Shown here one piece after another: positions 1-8,590 of a stretch of 64,000 nt of DNA. How positions within the stretch are numbered: the stretch's first letter is position 1; each line of letters opens with the position of its first letter. Origin of the DNA: Dyadobacter crusticola DSM 16708 (GTDB lineage: Bacteria; Bacteroidota; Bacteroidia; Cytophagales; Spirosomataceae); NCBI RefSeq assembly GCF_000701505.1, contig NZ_KL370786.1, positions 140,468 to 204,467 of the forward strand. Direction: 5' to 3'. The notes under the pieces are model-generated. The model saw only the letters and a program-made list of their open reading frames with translations. It was not told the DNA's origin and made no database searches. Made by a program: the position numbers and the translations under genes.

Positions 1-20
1 GTGCTTTTTTTGTGCACTAA

Positions 21-166
21 TGTTCCCTAGCTCACCGAGCGTCGGCCGGCTGGATAGAGCAACTGCCCGAGGCGCGCAGCCCGTGCGGCGTCCGCTTCTA
101 AGCAGTAGGTCTTGTCCGGGTCGCCGGTGCGGTTGGCCGCGGCATTCGAATCACAACGGAATCACA
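21..166 (+). tRNA. tRNA-Arg(UCU)-like gene interrupted by three GC-rich insertions
   Basis: Canonical tRNA blocks can be read in order: T8-A9 (28-29), D-stem GCTC (30-33) with GAGC (57-60), the D-loop GG (52-53), anticodon stem ACTGC (62-66) with GCAGT (102-106), loop CTTCTAA (95-101) with anticodon TCT (97-99), variable AGGTC, T-loop TTCGAAT (145-151), T-stem CACAA (152-156) and acceptor CGGAATC (157-163). The blocks are split by about 14 nt in the D-loop (35-48), 27-28 nt in the anticodon loop (about 68-94) and 29 nt at the T-stem/loop edge (116-144). Without the insertions the length is about 75 nt, normal for a tRNA. The acceptor 5' strand TGTTCCC pairs only in its middle five positions. 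It may be a decayed tRNA, a tRNA with removable inserts, or a chimeric assembly; I cannot tell which from sequence. A terminator follows directly. Confidence 0.6.
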
Positions 167-198
167 AAGAGCACCTGGTTTTCGCCAGGTGCTCTTTT
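166..198 (+). terminator. Intrinsic terminator after the tRNA-like gene
   Basis: A 13-bp perfect stem (AAAGAGCACCTGG with CCAGGTGCTCTTT) closes a short TTTTCG loop and ends in a T-run. The A-tract on the left arm would also let it work from the other strand, for the convergent gene ending at 258. Confidence 0.85.
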
Positions 199-257
199 AC
201 GTCTAAGCTGATCAGCATAATCCTACCCGGGCAATTTGCCGGGAACGGGTCGCAAAC

Positions 258-650
258 TCACAGCGCACTGATCCTTTCGTAAATACTTTTTAGCTCCAAT
301 TTGTACTTGGAAGCGGCGTTCAGATTTACTTCCCGGATCGCGTCATAATCTTCAACTTTCAAATTTATTCCATTGGTTATCGCCTCGTGAAATACGTCGG
401 TACCGCTCTGCGTCAGCTCGGCAATGACATCCTGTGCGTTCTCGATGATGAAAGAAACCCATACATCCATCGTAATAGGTTCGCCCGAATTCTTATATTT
501 TTCTACATACTTATTGATAATCGCATCGGTTCTATCCCGGTGACTGAAAAGTAAAACGTGAAATGTTTCCATTAAATGAGGGTTTGTTCGGGATAACTGC
601 GTTGTCAGCTGATAATTGAAAAAATAATGTGTATATAGTTCATTTACCAA
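258..650 (-). CDS. Hypothetical protein, alpha-helical
   Basis: A 130-residue soluble protein with no signal peptide or membrane segment and no motif I recognise. It is mostly predicted helix, with an acidic, Asn-rich C-terminal half; the size and helix pattern recall the ligand-binding half of small TetR-like regulators, but no DNA-binding helix-turn-helix is present. The start used is TTG at 650, because the frame meets a stop six codons upstream and the next Met is residue 27. It begins 15 nt downstream of the DUF3494 gene on the same strand, so the two are probably co-transcribed. Function unknown. Confidence 0.6.
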   Translation of the reverse strand: MVNELYTHYFFNYQLTTQLSRTNPHLMETFHVLLFSHRDRTDAIINKYVEKYKNSGEPITMDVWVSFIIENAQDVIAELTQSGTDVFHEAITNGINLKVEDYDAIREVNLNAASKYKLELKSIYERISAL

Positions 651-665
651 GTGAATACCCGGGAG

Positions 666-1907
666 TTATCTTTTAATAATCCTGGCATTTTCAGTTGTTC
701 CATTTGCGAAACTTACCTTAATGATATACAGCCCGTTCGGCAAATGATTGATGTTGAACTCAGACGTATTATCCGCCACTTCCGAATGTGCCCGATCCAA
801 TACCAACTTGCCGGCAGTGTTGAAGAATTGAACGCCTCGTATGTGTTCGGCATCCGCATTAAGTAAGGTTAGGTTGTTGATTGCTGGATTTGGATAAAGT
901 ACAATTCTGTTTCCAGCTTCCATATTCAGGCTTCTGATCCTGCTGTATGCGAAAGTTCCGTCTTTGTCCATCATTTTCAGACGGTATAAATTATTTCCTG
1001 AACGAACAGATAAGTCAGAAAAGGAATAAGAAATAAACTGAGTGCTTTCACCGTGTGATTTAACAACCGCTAGCTTTGTCCAGGTTTTTCCAAGCTGGCT
1101 ATGCTGAACTTCAAAGTAATCACTGTTTACCTCAGAAGTAGTGGACCATTGCAATTCTGCATTGGCATGTTCCCCCTTTTTAACCGTAAAACTCACCAGC
1201 GTAACCGGCAGTGAAACTTCCGCATTGGAAATCGTATTATTGTTCAACGTGATCTGACCAGCCGTCGAAAGCGCCCTACCGGAAAGAGATGCACCTGATT
1301 CAAACGAAATCGCTCCGGCGTTGATAACCGTTCCAACAAACGCAACGCCAGCTGCTACAGTAAAGGCGCCATTTACCTGCCAGTATACATTCTTGATCTG
1401 AGCGCCATTAGCCAGCAAAATGCTGGCTGTCGCATCTGCCGAAAGCGCACCATTAATTTTTATAATGAAAATAGCATTGGGATCATTTTCCGCGTCCAGG
1501 ATCAGGGTGCCTGTTAGTGCAGTGGCAGTTCCGATACAATGTACTCCTTCGGTAAGCGTTGTGCCGCCTCCGAGCGGCGAGGTAAGTGTGTTTTCACATG
1601 GGTTTTCACTCTCACTGGCCAAAAAGGCGTAAGCAGTTGCTACGCCTGTTGCAGCCAACACTCCCTCATTGTCACCAAAATGGGTCTGACCTGTTACTGT
1701 CACAGCGCTGCCGGTAACCGCGCCTGCGCCGTTGCCAATGTCGCCGGTAATGGTTGTTGTTCCTGTATTTGCGAATCCGCCGACGGATGTGTAGAGTGCG
1801 AACTTGGCGGCAGGGCCAAGGTTTGGAGCTGTCTGCGCAAAGGTGAGCTGAGAAGCAGTCACCAGTAAGGCACTATTGATTAGAATGTTGAGGAAATTGT
1901 GTTTCAT
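666..1907 (-). CDS. Secreted ice-binding-fold (DUF3494) protein with T9SS sorting domain
   Basis: 413 residues. Residues 1-24 form a Sec signal peptide ending at TFAQ. Residues about 30-230 match the DUF3494 ice-binding-like beta-solenoid: a LGPAAKFALYTSVG-type opening, repeated Gly/Thr-rich strands and the conserved VYWQVNGAFTVAAG stretch. A linker domain at 235-330 resembles the beta-sandwich often placed before sorting signals. Residues about 335-413 form a type IX secretion C-terminal domain (YPNPAINNL, then LPNGLYIIKV, ending in a basic tail). Members of this family bind ice or act as adhesins; which applies here is open. Export through the outer membrane by T9SS is well supported. The 258-650 gene follows on the same strand. 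Confidence 0.88.
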   Translation of the reverse strand: MKHNFLNILINSALLVTASQLTFAQTAPNLGPAAKFALYTSVGGFANTGTTTITGDIGNGAGAVTGSAVTVTGQTHFGDNEGVLAATGVATAYAFLASESENPCENTLTSPLGGGTTLTEGVHCIGTATALTGTLILDAENDPNAIFIIKINGALSADATASILLANGAQIKNVYWQVNGAFTVAAGVAFVGTVINAGAISFESGASLSGRALSTAGQITLNNNTISNAEVSLPVTLVSFTVKKGEHANAELQWSTTSEVNSDYFEVQHSQLGKTWTKLAVVKSHGESTQFISYSFSDLSVRSGNNLYRLKMMDKDGTFAYSRIRSLNMEAGNRIVLYPNPAINNLTLLNADAEHIRGVQFFNTAGKLVLDRAHSEVADNTSEFNINHLPNGLYIIKVSFANGTTENARIIKR

Positions 1908-2184
1908 ATACTTGGAATAATGGTGAAAGAATTTTCACACCCAAAGGTGATTCCATTTCGTACAAGTATTGTTGTATAACGTGTAGTAATAGTTGTAATA
2001 TTCACACCTTTCCTGACGAGTGATTTAAGATCGATGTCAAAGCTTAGCCATTCAGAAGTATAGCAGCGGAATTACAGATAATTATTCCATATAGGGTTTG
2101 ATTCGTATGAATCCGCGCGTCGGGGTGCTATATTGCTGACAATGGAAGAATTGATCCTCCGTAGCTTTTTAGAGACAGCATTTC

Positions 2185-2745
2185 ATGACGATTTATATAA
2201 AATACATGGTGAGCCTGCGCTGCAAAATGATGGTGCAGGAGGAGCTGGAAAAGCTGGGCGTCAGCTACAAGGTTGTGGAGCTGGGATCAGTGCAGGTGAA
2301 TGATGACCTTTCCACGGAACAGTTTGAAATACTGCGTAAAAACCTGTTGCAGTCAGGACTGGAATTATTGGATGATAAAAAGAGCATTCTGATCGAGAAG
2401 ATCAAGAATGTGATTGTGAATATGGTCCACCATGAAGACGCGCTTCCGAAGACCAACTATTCAGACTATATCTCGGAAAAATTAGGATATGATTATACCT
2501 ACTTGTCAAATATTTTCTCCGAAGTAAAGGGGATCAATATTCAGCAATTTATTATTAATCATAAAATTGAACGCGTGAAAGAGCTGCTGCTGTACGATGA
2601 ACTTAATCTAACCGAAATAGCATATAATCTACATTACAGCAGTGTATCTCACTTATCGAATCAATTCAAAAAAGTAACTGGATTATCTCCTTCTTTTTAC
2701 AAAAAGCTAAGGCAAAAAAGGAATAGTAACCTTGAAAATATATAG
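2185..2745 (+). CDS. AraC-family transcriptional regulator
   Basis: 186 residues. The last hundred or so form an AraC double helix-turn-helix: YISEKLGYDYTYLSNIFSEV supplies the first helix pair and LNLTEIAYNLHYSSVSHLSNQFKKVTG-type sequence the second, with the usual FYKKLR ending. The N-terminal 80 residues lack a cupin ligand pocket; they look like the small helical domain found in stand-alone Bacteroidetes AraC proteins. ATG at 2185 is used, but Met8 or the pair at 15-16 is also possible. It is divergent from the DUF3494 gene across 277 bases, so it may control that gene. It ends one base before a convergent small gene. Confidence 0.85.
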   Translation: MTIYIKYMVSLRCKMMVQEELEKLGVSYKVVELGSVQVNDDLSTEQFEILRKNLLQSGLELLDDKKSILIEKIKNVIVNMVHHEDALPKTNYSDYISEKLGYDYTYLSNIFSEVKGINIQQFIINHKIERVKELLLYDELNLTEIAYNLHYSSVSHLSNQFKKVTGLSPSFYKKLRQKRNSNLENI

Positions 2746-2925
2746 CTAATCGGCAGCGTTTATCTCGCTTTCAAAATAAGCATATTCTTTTCCTTCCTCG
2801 ATAACAGCATTGCAGTAATAAATCCGGCCATAGTAACGGCGGATAATCAGCATTTGCTCTGGTTTTTTCAGAGCAAATACCTTTTGTCCGCTAGCGTACT
2901 TTCCGTTCTGATCGGGCGCTTTCAT
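2746..2925 (-). CDS. Small hypothetical protein (59 aa)
   Basis: An open frame from ATG 2925 to TAG 2746 encodes 59 residues beginning MKAPDQNGKYASGKKVFALK, with an IIRRYYGRIYYCN core and an acidic tail. The aromatic/basic core looks protein-like rather than random. Its ATG overlaps the TGA of the upstream gene (ATGA), which argues for translational coupling. An internal perfect hairpin (2852-2878) encodes the ALKKPEQ segment. No family recognised. Confidence 0.6.
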   Translation of the reverse strand: MKAPDQNGKYASGQKVFALKKPEQMLIIRRYYGRIYYCNAVIEEGKEYAYFESEINAAD

Positions 2926-3143
2926 TTAAATCTTGGTCCTTCAACTCGTACTGCTATAAGCTGCATGCCCATCAATCCTTTTTCAAGATCAATCGCATTG
3001 CAGCTTTCTCTGTAATTGCTGACATTGCCCAGCCCGGCGATGATATCATTCATTATTGCTGTTACCATTCCCACTGTCCGCGCTAAAATGCCGCGTGTAT
3101 TTACTTGTGTGCTATTTATCTTGAATATGCGGCTGATTGTCAT
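2922..3143 (-). CDS. Small hypothetical protein (73 aa)
   Basis: 73 residues with no signal peptide. The N-terminus is basic, followed by an amphipathic segment (GILARTVGMVTAIMNDIIAG) and a C-terminal strand-rich stretch (MQLIAVRVEGPRF). It is the first gene of an apparent two-gene operon: its TGA overlaps the ATG of the 59-residue gene by four bases. No family recognised. Confidence 0.5.
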   Translation of the reverse strand: MTISRIFKINSTQVNTRGILARTVGMVTAIMNDIIAGLGNVSNYRESCNAIDLEKGLMGMQLIAVRVEGPRFK

Positions 3144-3240
3144 GATATATTATTTAGTGGTCAATAATTGTAAAGTTCATCAATCAACATCCAATAATGT
3201 TACATTTAGATTGCGATTGTTACATAAGTCACACATTCAC

Positions 3241-3354
3241 CTACTCGCCTTTGGATTTACTGTCGCGCTTTTCCTTCTTGTCGGCCCGCTTTTCCTTTAA
3301 GTTTTTCGAAGCCTTCTTCTTATCGCCTTTCTGCACAACTTTCTCGTTTGACAT
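3241..3354 (-). CDS. Very small lysine-rich basic protein (37 aa)
   Basis: ATG at 3354 to TAG at 3241 encodes 37 residues starting MSNEKVVQKGDKKKASKNL, with a Lys/Arg/Glu-rich remainder. The composition matches short, highly charged cytosolic proteins I recall as common in Cytophagales and Flavobacteria, of unknown role. It has no hydrophobic core and is probably disordered. It sits alone between the 73-residue gene and the glycosyltransferase operon. Confidence 0.6.
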   Translation of the reverse strand: MSNEKVVQKGDKKKASKNLKEKRADKKEKRDSKSKGE

Positions 3355-3512
3355 ATCTTTTCGGTTTAACTGAAAGATAAGCCTTTTTGCCCGACTTCAA
3401 AGCTTTCTTGTTCAAAACCAATGACTTTAGTGCGATTGCTGCCAGCAGGTGCATTAATTCCGGAAGTGTAGGATAATAAGGTTAACTTAGAAGAAATCAA
3501 CCAAGTGCCAGC

Positions 3513-5756
3513 ATGAAAATTTCATTTATAGGAACTTACCCACCCCGTGAGTGCGGGATTGGGACATTCACTAAAAACCTCTTTGACGCTGCTACGCAGA
3601 CTGGCTCCGGGCAGCAGGTCAACAAAGGATTTGTAATTGCGATCGACGATCATGAACAGCATTACAACTATCCTCCGGAGGTAAAATTTTCAATCAGGCA
3701 GGAGGAACAAACCCATTACCTGGAAGCTGCAAATATGATCAACCTGAGTGGTGCAGATGTTTGTGTCTTGGAACACGAATTCGGCATTTTCGGGGGACAA
3801 AACGGAATTTACATCCTGCCGCTCCTTCACCGACTGAACATTCCGCTTATAGTTACCTTACATACAGTTCTAAAAACCCCGTCGTACAACCAGCGTGCAG
3901 TGCTGAAAGAGATCTGCAAAATTGCCCAGGCGGTGGTTGTCATGAGCCAGACGGCTGTTGACATGCTTGTGGATGTGTACGAAGTACCGGTCGAAAAGAT
4001 CTCCAAAATCGCACACGGCGTTCCCGATCTGCAATTTGACCAGCTGCTGGCAAAGCAGGAATTCAGGTTATCCAAGAAAAAGGTACTGCTTACCTTCGGT
4101 TTTATCGGGAGAAATAAAGGCATCGAAACCGTGCTGAAAGCGCTCCCGGGAGTTGTGGAGCAGTATCCCGACGTAGTTTACATTGTTCTAGGCAAAACCC
4201 ACCCCAATGTGATCCGGCACTCAGGTGAGGAGTACCGCGTATACCTGACGGGATTGGTGAAAAAGTTGAAAATAGATAAGCACGTGATCTTTCTCAACGA
4301 ATTCGTTGGCCAATCCGAGCTGTTCAAATACCTCTCCGCCTCTGATATCTACATTACGCCTTACACGAGTGAAGCTCAGATTACCAGCGGTACTTTGTCG
4401 TACGCGATCGGCGCAGGCACCGCCGTTATCTCGACGCCATACTGGCACGCGGCCGAGTTGCTTGCAGAGGACAGAGGGCGGCTGTTTGGGTTCAATGACT
4501 CAGCAGCATTGAGTGGTATTTTGCTGGATTTGCTGGATCACCCCGAGCAAATGAATGAATTAAGAAAAAACGCTTACGATTACGGTAGGGAAATTACCTG
4601 GCCAAAGATCGGAGCGAAGTACGTGGAGCTAGCCGCAGACGTGGTAGAAGCGCACCCGGACATTACAGACAGCACTGAGGCCATTTTCGACCCGCTTACG
4701 CTTCCCCCATTTTTACTCGACCATATTCAGCGGCTTACCGACGATACCGGCATTATTCAACATGCAAAATATGGTATCCCAAATTTAAAAGAAGGGTATT
4801 GCCTGGACGATAATGCGCGGGCTTTGCTGATGGTTTTGATGACCTACAAAAGGAACAAACATCCGCTCGCATTGAAATTGTCGCCGACGTACCTCAGCTA
4901 TATCAACTATATGCAGAATGCCGACGGCGCATTCAGGAATTTTCTGAGCTTCAACAGGAATTTTCTGGATGAAGTCGGTTCCGAAGATTCTTTCGGACGT
5001 GCGATCTGGTCCCTGGGTTACCTGCTGGGCAATGCGCCAAATGACGCTTATTACCAGACAGGAAGGGAGATATTCTTCGATGCGGCCCCGAACTTTACCA
5101 AACTCAACTCTATAAGAAGCATTGCGAATACCATGGTGGGGATTTGCCATTATCTCAAAAGTAATCCCTCCGACGAAGGTATGACGCAGGTTTTGCGGGT
5201 ACTGAGCGACCGGCTTATCAGAGACTATGACATCAACAGAACCGATGAGTGGCGGTGGTTTGAATCAATGCTCGCCTATGATAATGCCTTCCTGCCGCTT
5301 GCTTTACTGCACGCAGCTGAATTTCTCAGCGACGAGCGCATTACCCAGGTAGCACTGGAAAGTATGGAGTTTTTGACAGACAATACACTGAAAGATGGTT
5401 ATCTGTCCATTATCGGAAATGAAAACTGGTACAAACAAAACAGTGAACATTCGAAATTCGCACAGCAGCCTTTGGACGCGCTGGCGATGGTTTTGATGTT
5501 CCATCAGGCTTTCAGGCTCACCAAAAACCCGGTCTATGTAAGCAGATTGTATACGTCTTTCATGTGGTTTTTGGGAGAAAATGACCTGCGGATCAGCTTG
5601 TATGACTTCGAAACAAAAGGCTGCTGCGACGGGCTCGAAAGCTATGGGGTCAATCGCAACCAGGGAGCTGAAAGTACATTGGCCTACCTGATTTCTCACC
5701 TGAGCGTTCTCGAAGTTTTCGAGGAAGTAACGGAGCTGGAAGCTGAGCTCGCATGA
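3513..5756 (+). CDS. GT4 glycosyltransferase fused to a C-terminal hydrolase-like domain
   Basis: 747 residues. Residues 1-380 form a GT-B glycosyltransferase of family 4: a Gly-rich start (FIGTYPPRECGIGTFT), the acceptor-domain LEHEFGIFGG, the linker LTFGFIGRNKGIETVL, and the donor site around SEAQITSGTLSYAIGAGTAV. Residues about 390-747 resemble an (alpha/alpha)-barrel glycosidase or isomerase, with GYCLDDNARALL, GRAIWSLGYLLG and EWRWFESMLAYDNA. Such fusions are found beside GH130 genes and are thought to handle mannose-containing glycans; that role is inferred here from context. The stop overlaps the next ATG by four bases (ATGA), so the two GT genes are translationally coupled. Confidence 0.88.
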   Translation: MKISFIGTYPPRECGIGTFTKNLFDAATQTGSGQQVNKGFVIAIDDHEQHYNYPPEVKFSIRQEEQTHYLEAANMINLSGADVCVLEHEFGIFGGQNGIYILPLLHRLNIPLIVTLHTVLKTPSYNQRAVLKEICKIAQAVVVMSQTAVDMLVDVYEVPVEKISKIAHGVPDLQFDQLLAKQEFRLSKKKVLLTFGFIGRNKGIETVLKALPGVVEQYPDVVYIVLGKTHPNVIRHSGEEYRVYLTGLVKKLKIDKHVIFLNEFVGQSELFKYLSASDIYITPYTSEAQITSGTLSYAIGAGTAVISTPYWHAAELLAEDRGRLFGFNDSAALSGILLDLLDHPEQMNELRKNAYDYGREITWPKIGAKYVELAADVVEAHPDITDSTEAIFDPLTLPPFLLDHIQRLTDDTGIIQHAKYGIPNLKEGYCLDDNARALLMVLMTYKRNKHPLALKLSPTYLSYINYMQNADGAFRNFLSFNRNFLDEVGSEDSFGRAIWSLGYLLGNAPNDAYYQTGREIFFDAAPNFTKLNSIRSIANTMVGICHYLKSNPSDEGMTQVLRVLSDRLIRDYDINRTDEWRWFESMLAYDNAFLPLALLHAAEFLSDERITQVALESMEFLTDNTLKDGYLSIIGNENWYKQNSEHSKFAQQPLDALAMVLMFHQAFRLTKNPVYVSRLYTSFMWFLGENDLRISLYDFETKGCCDGLESYGVNRNQGAESTLAYLISHLSVLEVFEEVTELEAELA

Positions 5757-6763
5757 GAGTAGCCATTTTATCCTCCATTGCCTGGCGCACGCCGCCACGG
5801 CAATATGGTCCTTGGGAGCAGGTTGCGTCCTGTTTAACGGAGGGACTTCACGCGACAGGAGTGGATGTAACGCTATTTGCTACCACTGATTCGCTGACCA
5901 ATGCAAAGCTGGACGGTGTAAGCAAGGTACCCTATGCCGAAGATCGTGAAGTGGATGCCAAAGTAGCCGAATGCCTGCATATCAGTTATTTGATGGAGAA
6001 ATCAGGCGAGTTTGATCTGATTCACAATCATTTTGACTTTCTACCTTTGACGTACTCCGGGTTGATAAACACACCGATGCTTACTACCATTCACGGCTTT
6101 TCTTCGCCAAAGATTCTGGAAGTTTACCAAAAGTATAATGCAGCAACCTCGTACGTTTCGATCAGCAATGCGGACCGCGATGAGAGCCTGGATTATACTG
6201 CAACTGTATATAACGGAATTGACGCTGCAGATTTTCCTTTTGAGCCAAATCCGGAAGATTACCTGCTTTATTTCGGTCGGGTCCATCCTGATAAAGGCAC
6301 AAGTGAAGCCATTGAAATCGCCCGAGGATCTGGCAGGGTCCTGCTCATCGCCGGTTTGATCCAGGATGAAGCCTATTTTGAACAAAAGGTTAAACCTTTT
6401 ATCGATGAGAAAACAGTTGTTTACCTCGGGAATGTAGGAGCCGGGCAACGCAAAACGCTGCTCGGAAAAGCCCTGGCATTGCTTCATCCCATCCGTTTCA
6501 ACGAACCTTTCGGGCTAAGTGTCGCCGAAGCAATGTTTTGCGGCACACCTGTAATCGCATTCAACAGAGGTTCAATGCCCGAATTGATCAAAGATGGTGC
6601 AACAGGTTTTTTGGTTGATGATATAAAGGAAGCAACTGGCGCTGTGGAAAAGATCGCACAGATCAACAGGCTGGAATGCCGGCAATGGGCCCGGGCAATG
6701 TTCTCCAAAGAAAAGATGGTAGAAGGGTATCTGTCAGTTTATGAAAAGATCCTTAACCGGTAA
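5753..6763 (+). CDS. GT4 glycosyltransferase
   Basis: 336 residues. It opens with MRVAILSSIAWRTPPRQYGP, typical of a GT4 subgroup, followed by the acceptor-domain FDLIHNHFDFLPL motif. The C-terminal donor-binding half has FGRVHPDKGTSEAI and the NDP-sugar site FGLSVAEAMFCGTPVIAF with the E-x7-E-like arrangement of GT4. No membrane segment, so it probably acts on cytosolic or membrane-face glycans. It begins inside the stop codon of the fused GT gene, and its 3' end overlaps the convergent GH130 gene by 11 bases. Confidence 0.9.
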   Translation: MRVAILSSIAWRTPPRQYGPWEQVASCLTEGLHATGVDVTLFATTDSLTNAKLDGVSKVPYAEDREVDAKVAECLHISYLMEKSGEFDLIHNHFDFLPLTYSGLINTPMLTTIHGFSSPKILEVYQKYNAATSYVSISNADRDESLDYTATVYNGIDAADFPFEPNPEDYLLYFGRVHPDKGTSEAIEIARGSGRVLLIAGLIQDEAYFEQKVKPFIDEKTVVYLGNVGAGQRKTLLGKALALLHPIRFNEPFGLSVAEAMFCGTPVIAFNRGSMPELIKDGATGFLVDDIKEATGAVEKIAQINRLECRQWARAMFSKEKMVEGYLSVYEKILNR

Positions 6764-8240
6764 CATCTGAAAGGGTAAGCTTATCCAGCAGTTCTTTCAG
6801 TTCCACCACGGCATACGTGGAAGCATAGTCAGACGTAGCGTAGGGGATAATCAGGCTTTCATTATGAATGTATGCACCGCAGGAGTATACTACATTTGGA
6901 ACATATCCCTCGCGCTCAGTCTGGTTAGGCATTAGCAGCGGCTGATCGAGCCGGCCTATTTCATGCTGAGGATTATCCAGCTCGAACAGCGACGCACCGA
7001 GCACGTACTCGCGCATGGCGCCCACACCGTGCGTCAGCACAAGCCAGCCCGCTTCCGTTTCAATCGGAGAACCGCAGTTACCGATCTGAACAAACTCCCA
7101 GGGATGCTTTGGAGATTGGATCATCGTAGCCTCTCGCCAGATGCTGATGTTGTTGGAAAACGCGATGTAATTATTCACACCGTCAATCCTGCACAACATA
7201 GCGTACTTCCCATTGATCTTGCGAGGAAACAAGGCCATTCCCTTGTTCTGCGCTATTTCCCCATGGATCGGCAATACCTTGAAATGGTAGAAATCCTTGG
7301 TCATCAACAGTTTCGGCATAATCGTAACTCCGTCGTATGCTGTGTACGTAGCATAATAGGTATGCTCGTCGTTTTCGGATGTGAACCTCACAAAACGTGC
7401 ATCTTCAATCCCTCTTTTCTCGGTATCCGCGATCGGGAAGATTACCCGCTCCGAGATATCCGTGTCGAGGGAAAAGTCCATTTCATAATGCGAGGACGCA
7501 AGCCACATCATTTCACGAAGGAAAAGTTCGGCAACACCGTCCATTTCGGGAAGGCGTCTCGTCTCGTCTACGTAGCGTTTGAGCTCTTCGTAGGTGAAGG
7601 TGTCTGTCAGCCTTTGTGCGATCACCGGGTAAGCCGGGTTGTCAAAACTCTGCATTTCGCCGAGTTTAGCCAGAAAAGACCTTTTTTGATAAATATGGTT
7701 CTTCACGTGCTCGGGAGCATCCAGCAGCCGGCCAGGTTGGTCGACTGTAATCATATTGTCCTGATCAATGATCGCCGACCTGAACACAATCGAGGAGATG
7801 TGACCTTCGCCTGTTGCCCTGAAACTGAGAATTACCCGCTTTTCACCTACTTCTGTTCTCGACTGATCGGGGTCTTCGACAATCGACGGGTTAAAGAATG
7901 CGGCTGCTTCAATGGAGTATTCCATCGTGAAATAGGCACCTATAAGAAGCCGCTGGTGGCTTTCAAGGGTTTTTGGGTCAATGAGCATTGTGCCAAGCAC
8001 AGCGGAAAGCTTGCTGAAATGACGTTCAAATACCCGTAAGATGTTTCTGTGCCTTTTGGAATACCTCCGTAAGACGATACTCAGCTCCTGGTGCTGCTGT
8101 TTTTCAGGCAACGCGAGGATCATATTGATCAGTTGCACACTTCGCTCTTCGCTGCTAAAAAGAAACCGCGCAATTACGCGGCTGAAATCTGGCTCAAAGG
8201 TTAAATCTTTCCTGGTAAGGCGCATATAAATAGTTGGCAT
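6753..8240 (-). CDS. GH130 family beta-mannoside phosphorylase/hydrolase-like protein
   Basis: 495 residues, no signal peptide, so cytosolic. A helical N-terminal extension (1-110) precedes a five-bladed propeller. The conserved GIEDAR motif carries the Asp expected to act as general acid in GH130; MPKLLMTKDF, NKGMALFPRKI, GNCGSPIETEAGWLVLTHG and EREGYVPNVVYSCG also match the family. GH130 enzymes phosphorolyse or hydrolyse beta-mannosides. The pairing with two GT4 genes suggests synthesis and turnover of one mannose-containing glycan; that is inference. The start may be Met1 or Met6. Confidence 0.88.
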   Translation of the reverse strand: MPTIYMRLTRKDLTFEPDFSRVIARFLFSSEERSVQLINMILALPEKQQHQELSIVLRRYSKRHRNILRVFERHFSKLSAVLGTMLIDPKTLESHQRLLIGAYFTMEYSIEAAAFFNPSIVEDPDQSRTEVGEKRVILSFRATGEGHISSIVFRSAIIDQDNMITVDQPGRLLDAPEHVKNHIYQKRSFLAKLGEMQSFDNPAYPVIAQRLTDTFTYEELKRYVDETRRLPEMDGVAELFLREMMWLASSHYEMDFSLDTDISERVIFPIADTEKRGIEDARFVRFTSENDEHTYYATYTAYDGVTIMPKLLMTKDFYHFKVLPIHGEIAQNKGMALFPRKINGKYAMLCRIDGVNNYIAFSNNISIWREATMIQSPKHPWEFVQIGNCGSPIETEAGWLVLTHGVGAMREYVLGASLFELDNPQHEIGRLDQPLLMPNQTEREGYVPNVVYSCGAYIHNESLIIPYATSDYASTYAVVELKELLDKLTLSDVTG

Positions 8241-8398
8241 TCAATAGAAGATCGCAATAGTGCGACAAGTACATAAAGACTGGCAGCCTTTTCAGAAAAA
8301 TCAGAAATGACCGGGCACTTTATGAAGTTTACCAAAGTTCGGCACCTGGCAGTGCGGCCTTGTTACAGATCGGCTCCTGATTGTTATAACATTCACTG

Positions 8399-8590
8399 AT
8401 GCGGACTTTCAATGCATCCAAAGGCAGGCTGGCAGCACTGCGCTGGCCAGACAGGCAGATTGGCTGCGGCACTGAATTTGTACAGGATACTTCAAAGCTT
8501 TTTGAAATGGCAGTTCTGCTGAACTTCAAGGTGCATGCACAGCGCATCACATCTAAAAAAGAACTGCTCATCCACTTGATGAAAAAATGA
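8399..8590 (+). CDS. Possible small protein (63 aa) coupled to the MscS gene
   Basis: This frame lies in an otherwise gene-free 346-base interval (8241-8586). It encodes 63 residues with a basic C-terminus (ITSKKELLIHLMKK), and its TGA overlaps the ATG of the MscS gene (ATGA). That overlap is the main argument for a real gene. There is no recognisable domain, and a chance frame remains quite possible. I see nothing else in the interval. Confidence 0.33.
   Translation: MRTFNASKGRLAALRWPDRQIGCGTEFVQDTSKLFEMAVLLNFKVHAQRITSKKELLIHLMKK

Noticed and set aside
20..211. 63-residue frame over the tRNA-like gene
   Set aside because: It runs across structured RNA sequence and a terminator; composition is Arg/Pro/Ser-rich and not protein-like.
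2852..2878. Hairpin as terminator of the AraC gene
   Set aside because: It lies over 100 bases past the stop, within a plausible convergent gene, and no T-run follows the stem on the + strand.
6963..8039. 358-residue frame on the + strand
   Set aside because: It is entirely antisense to the GH130 gene, whose motifs are clear; the + strand product has no recognisable domain.
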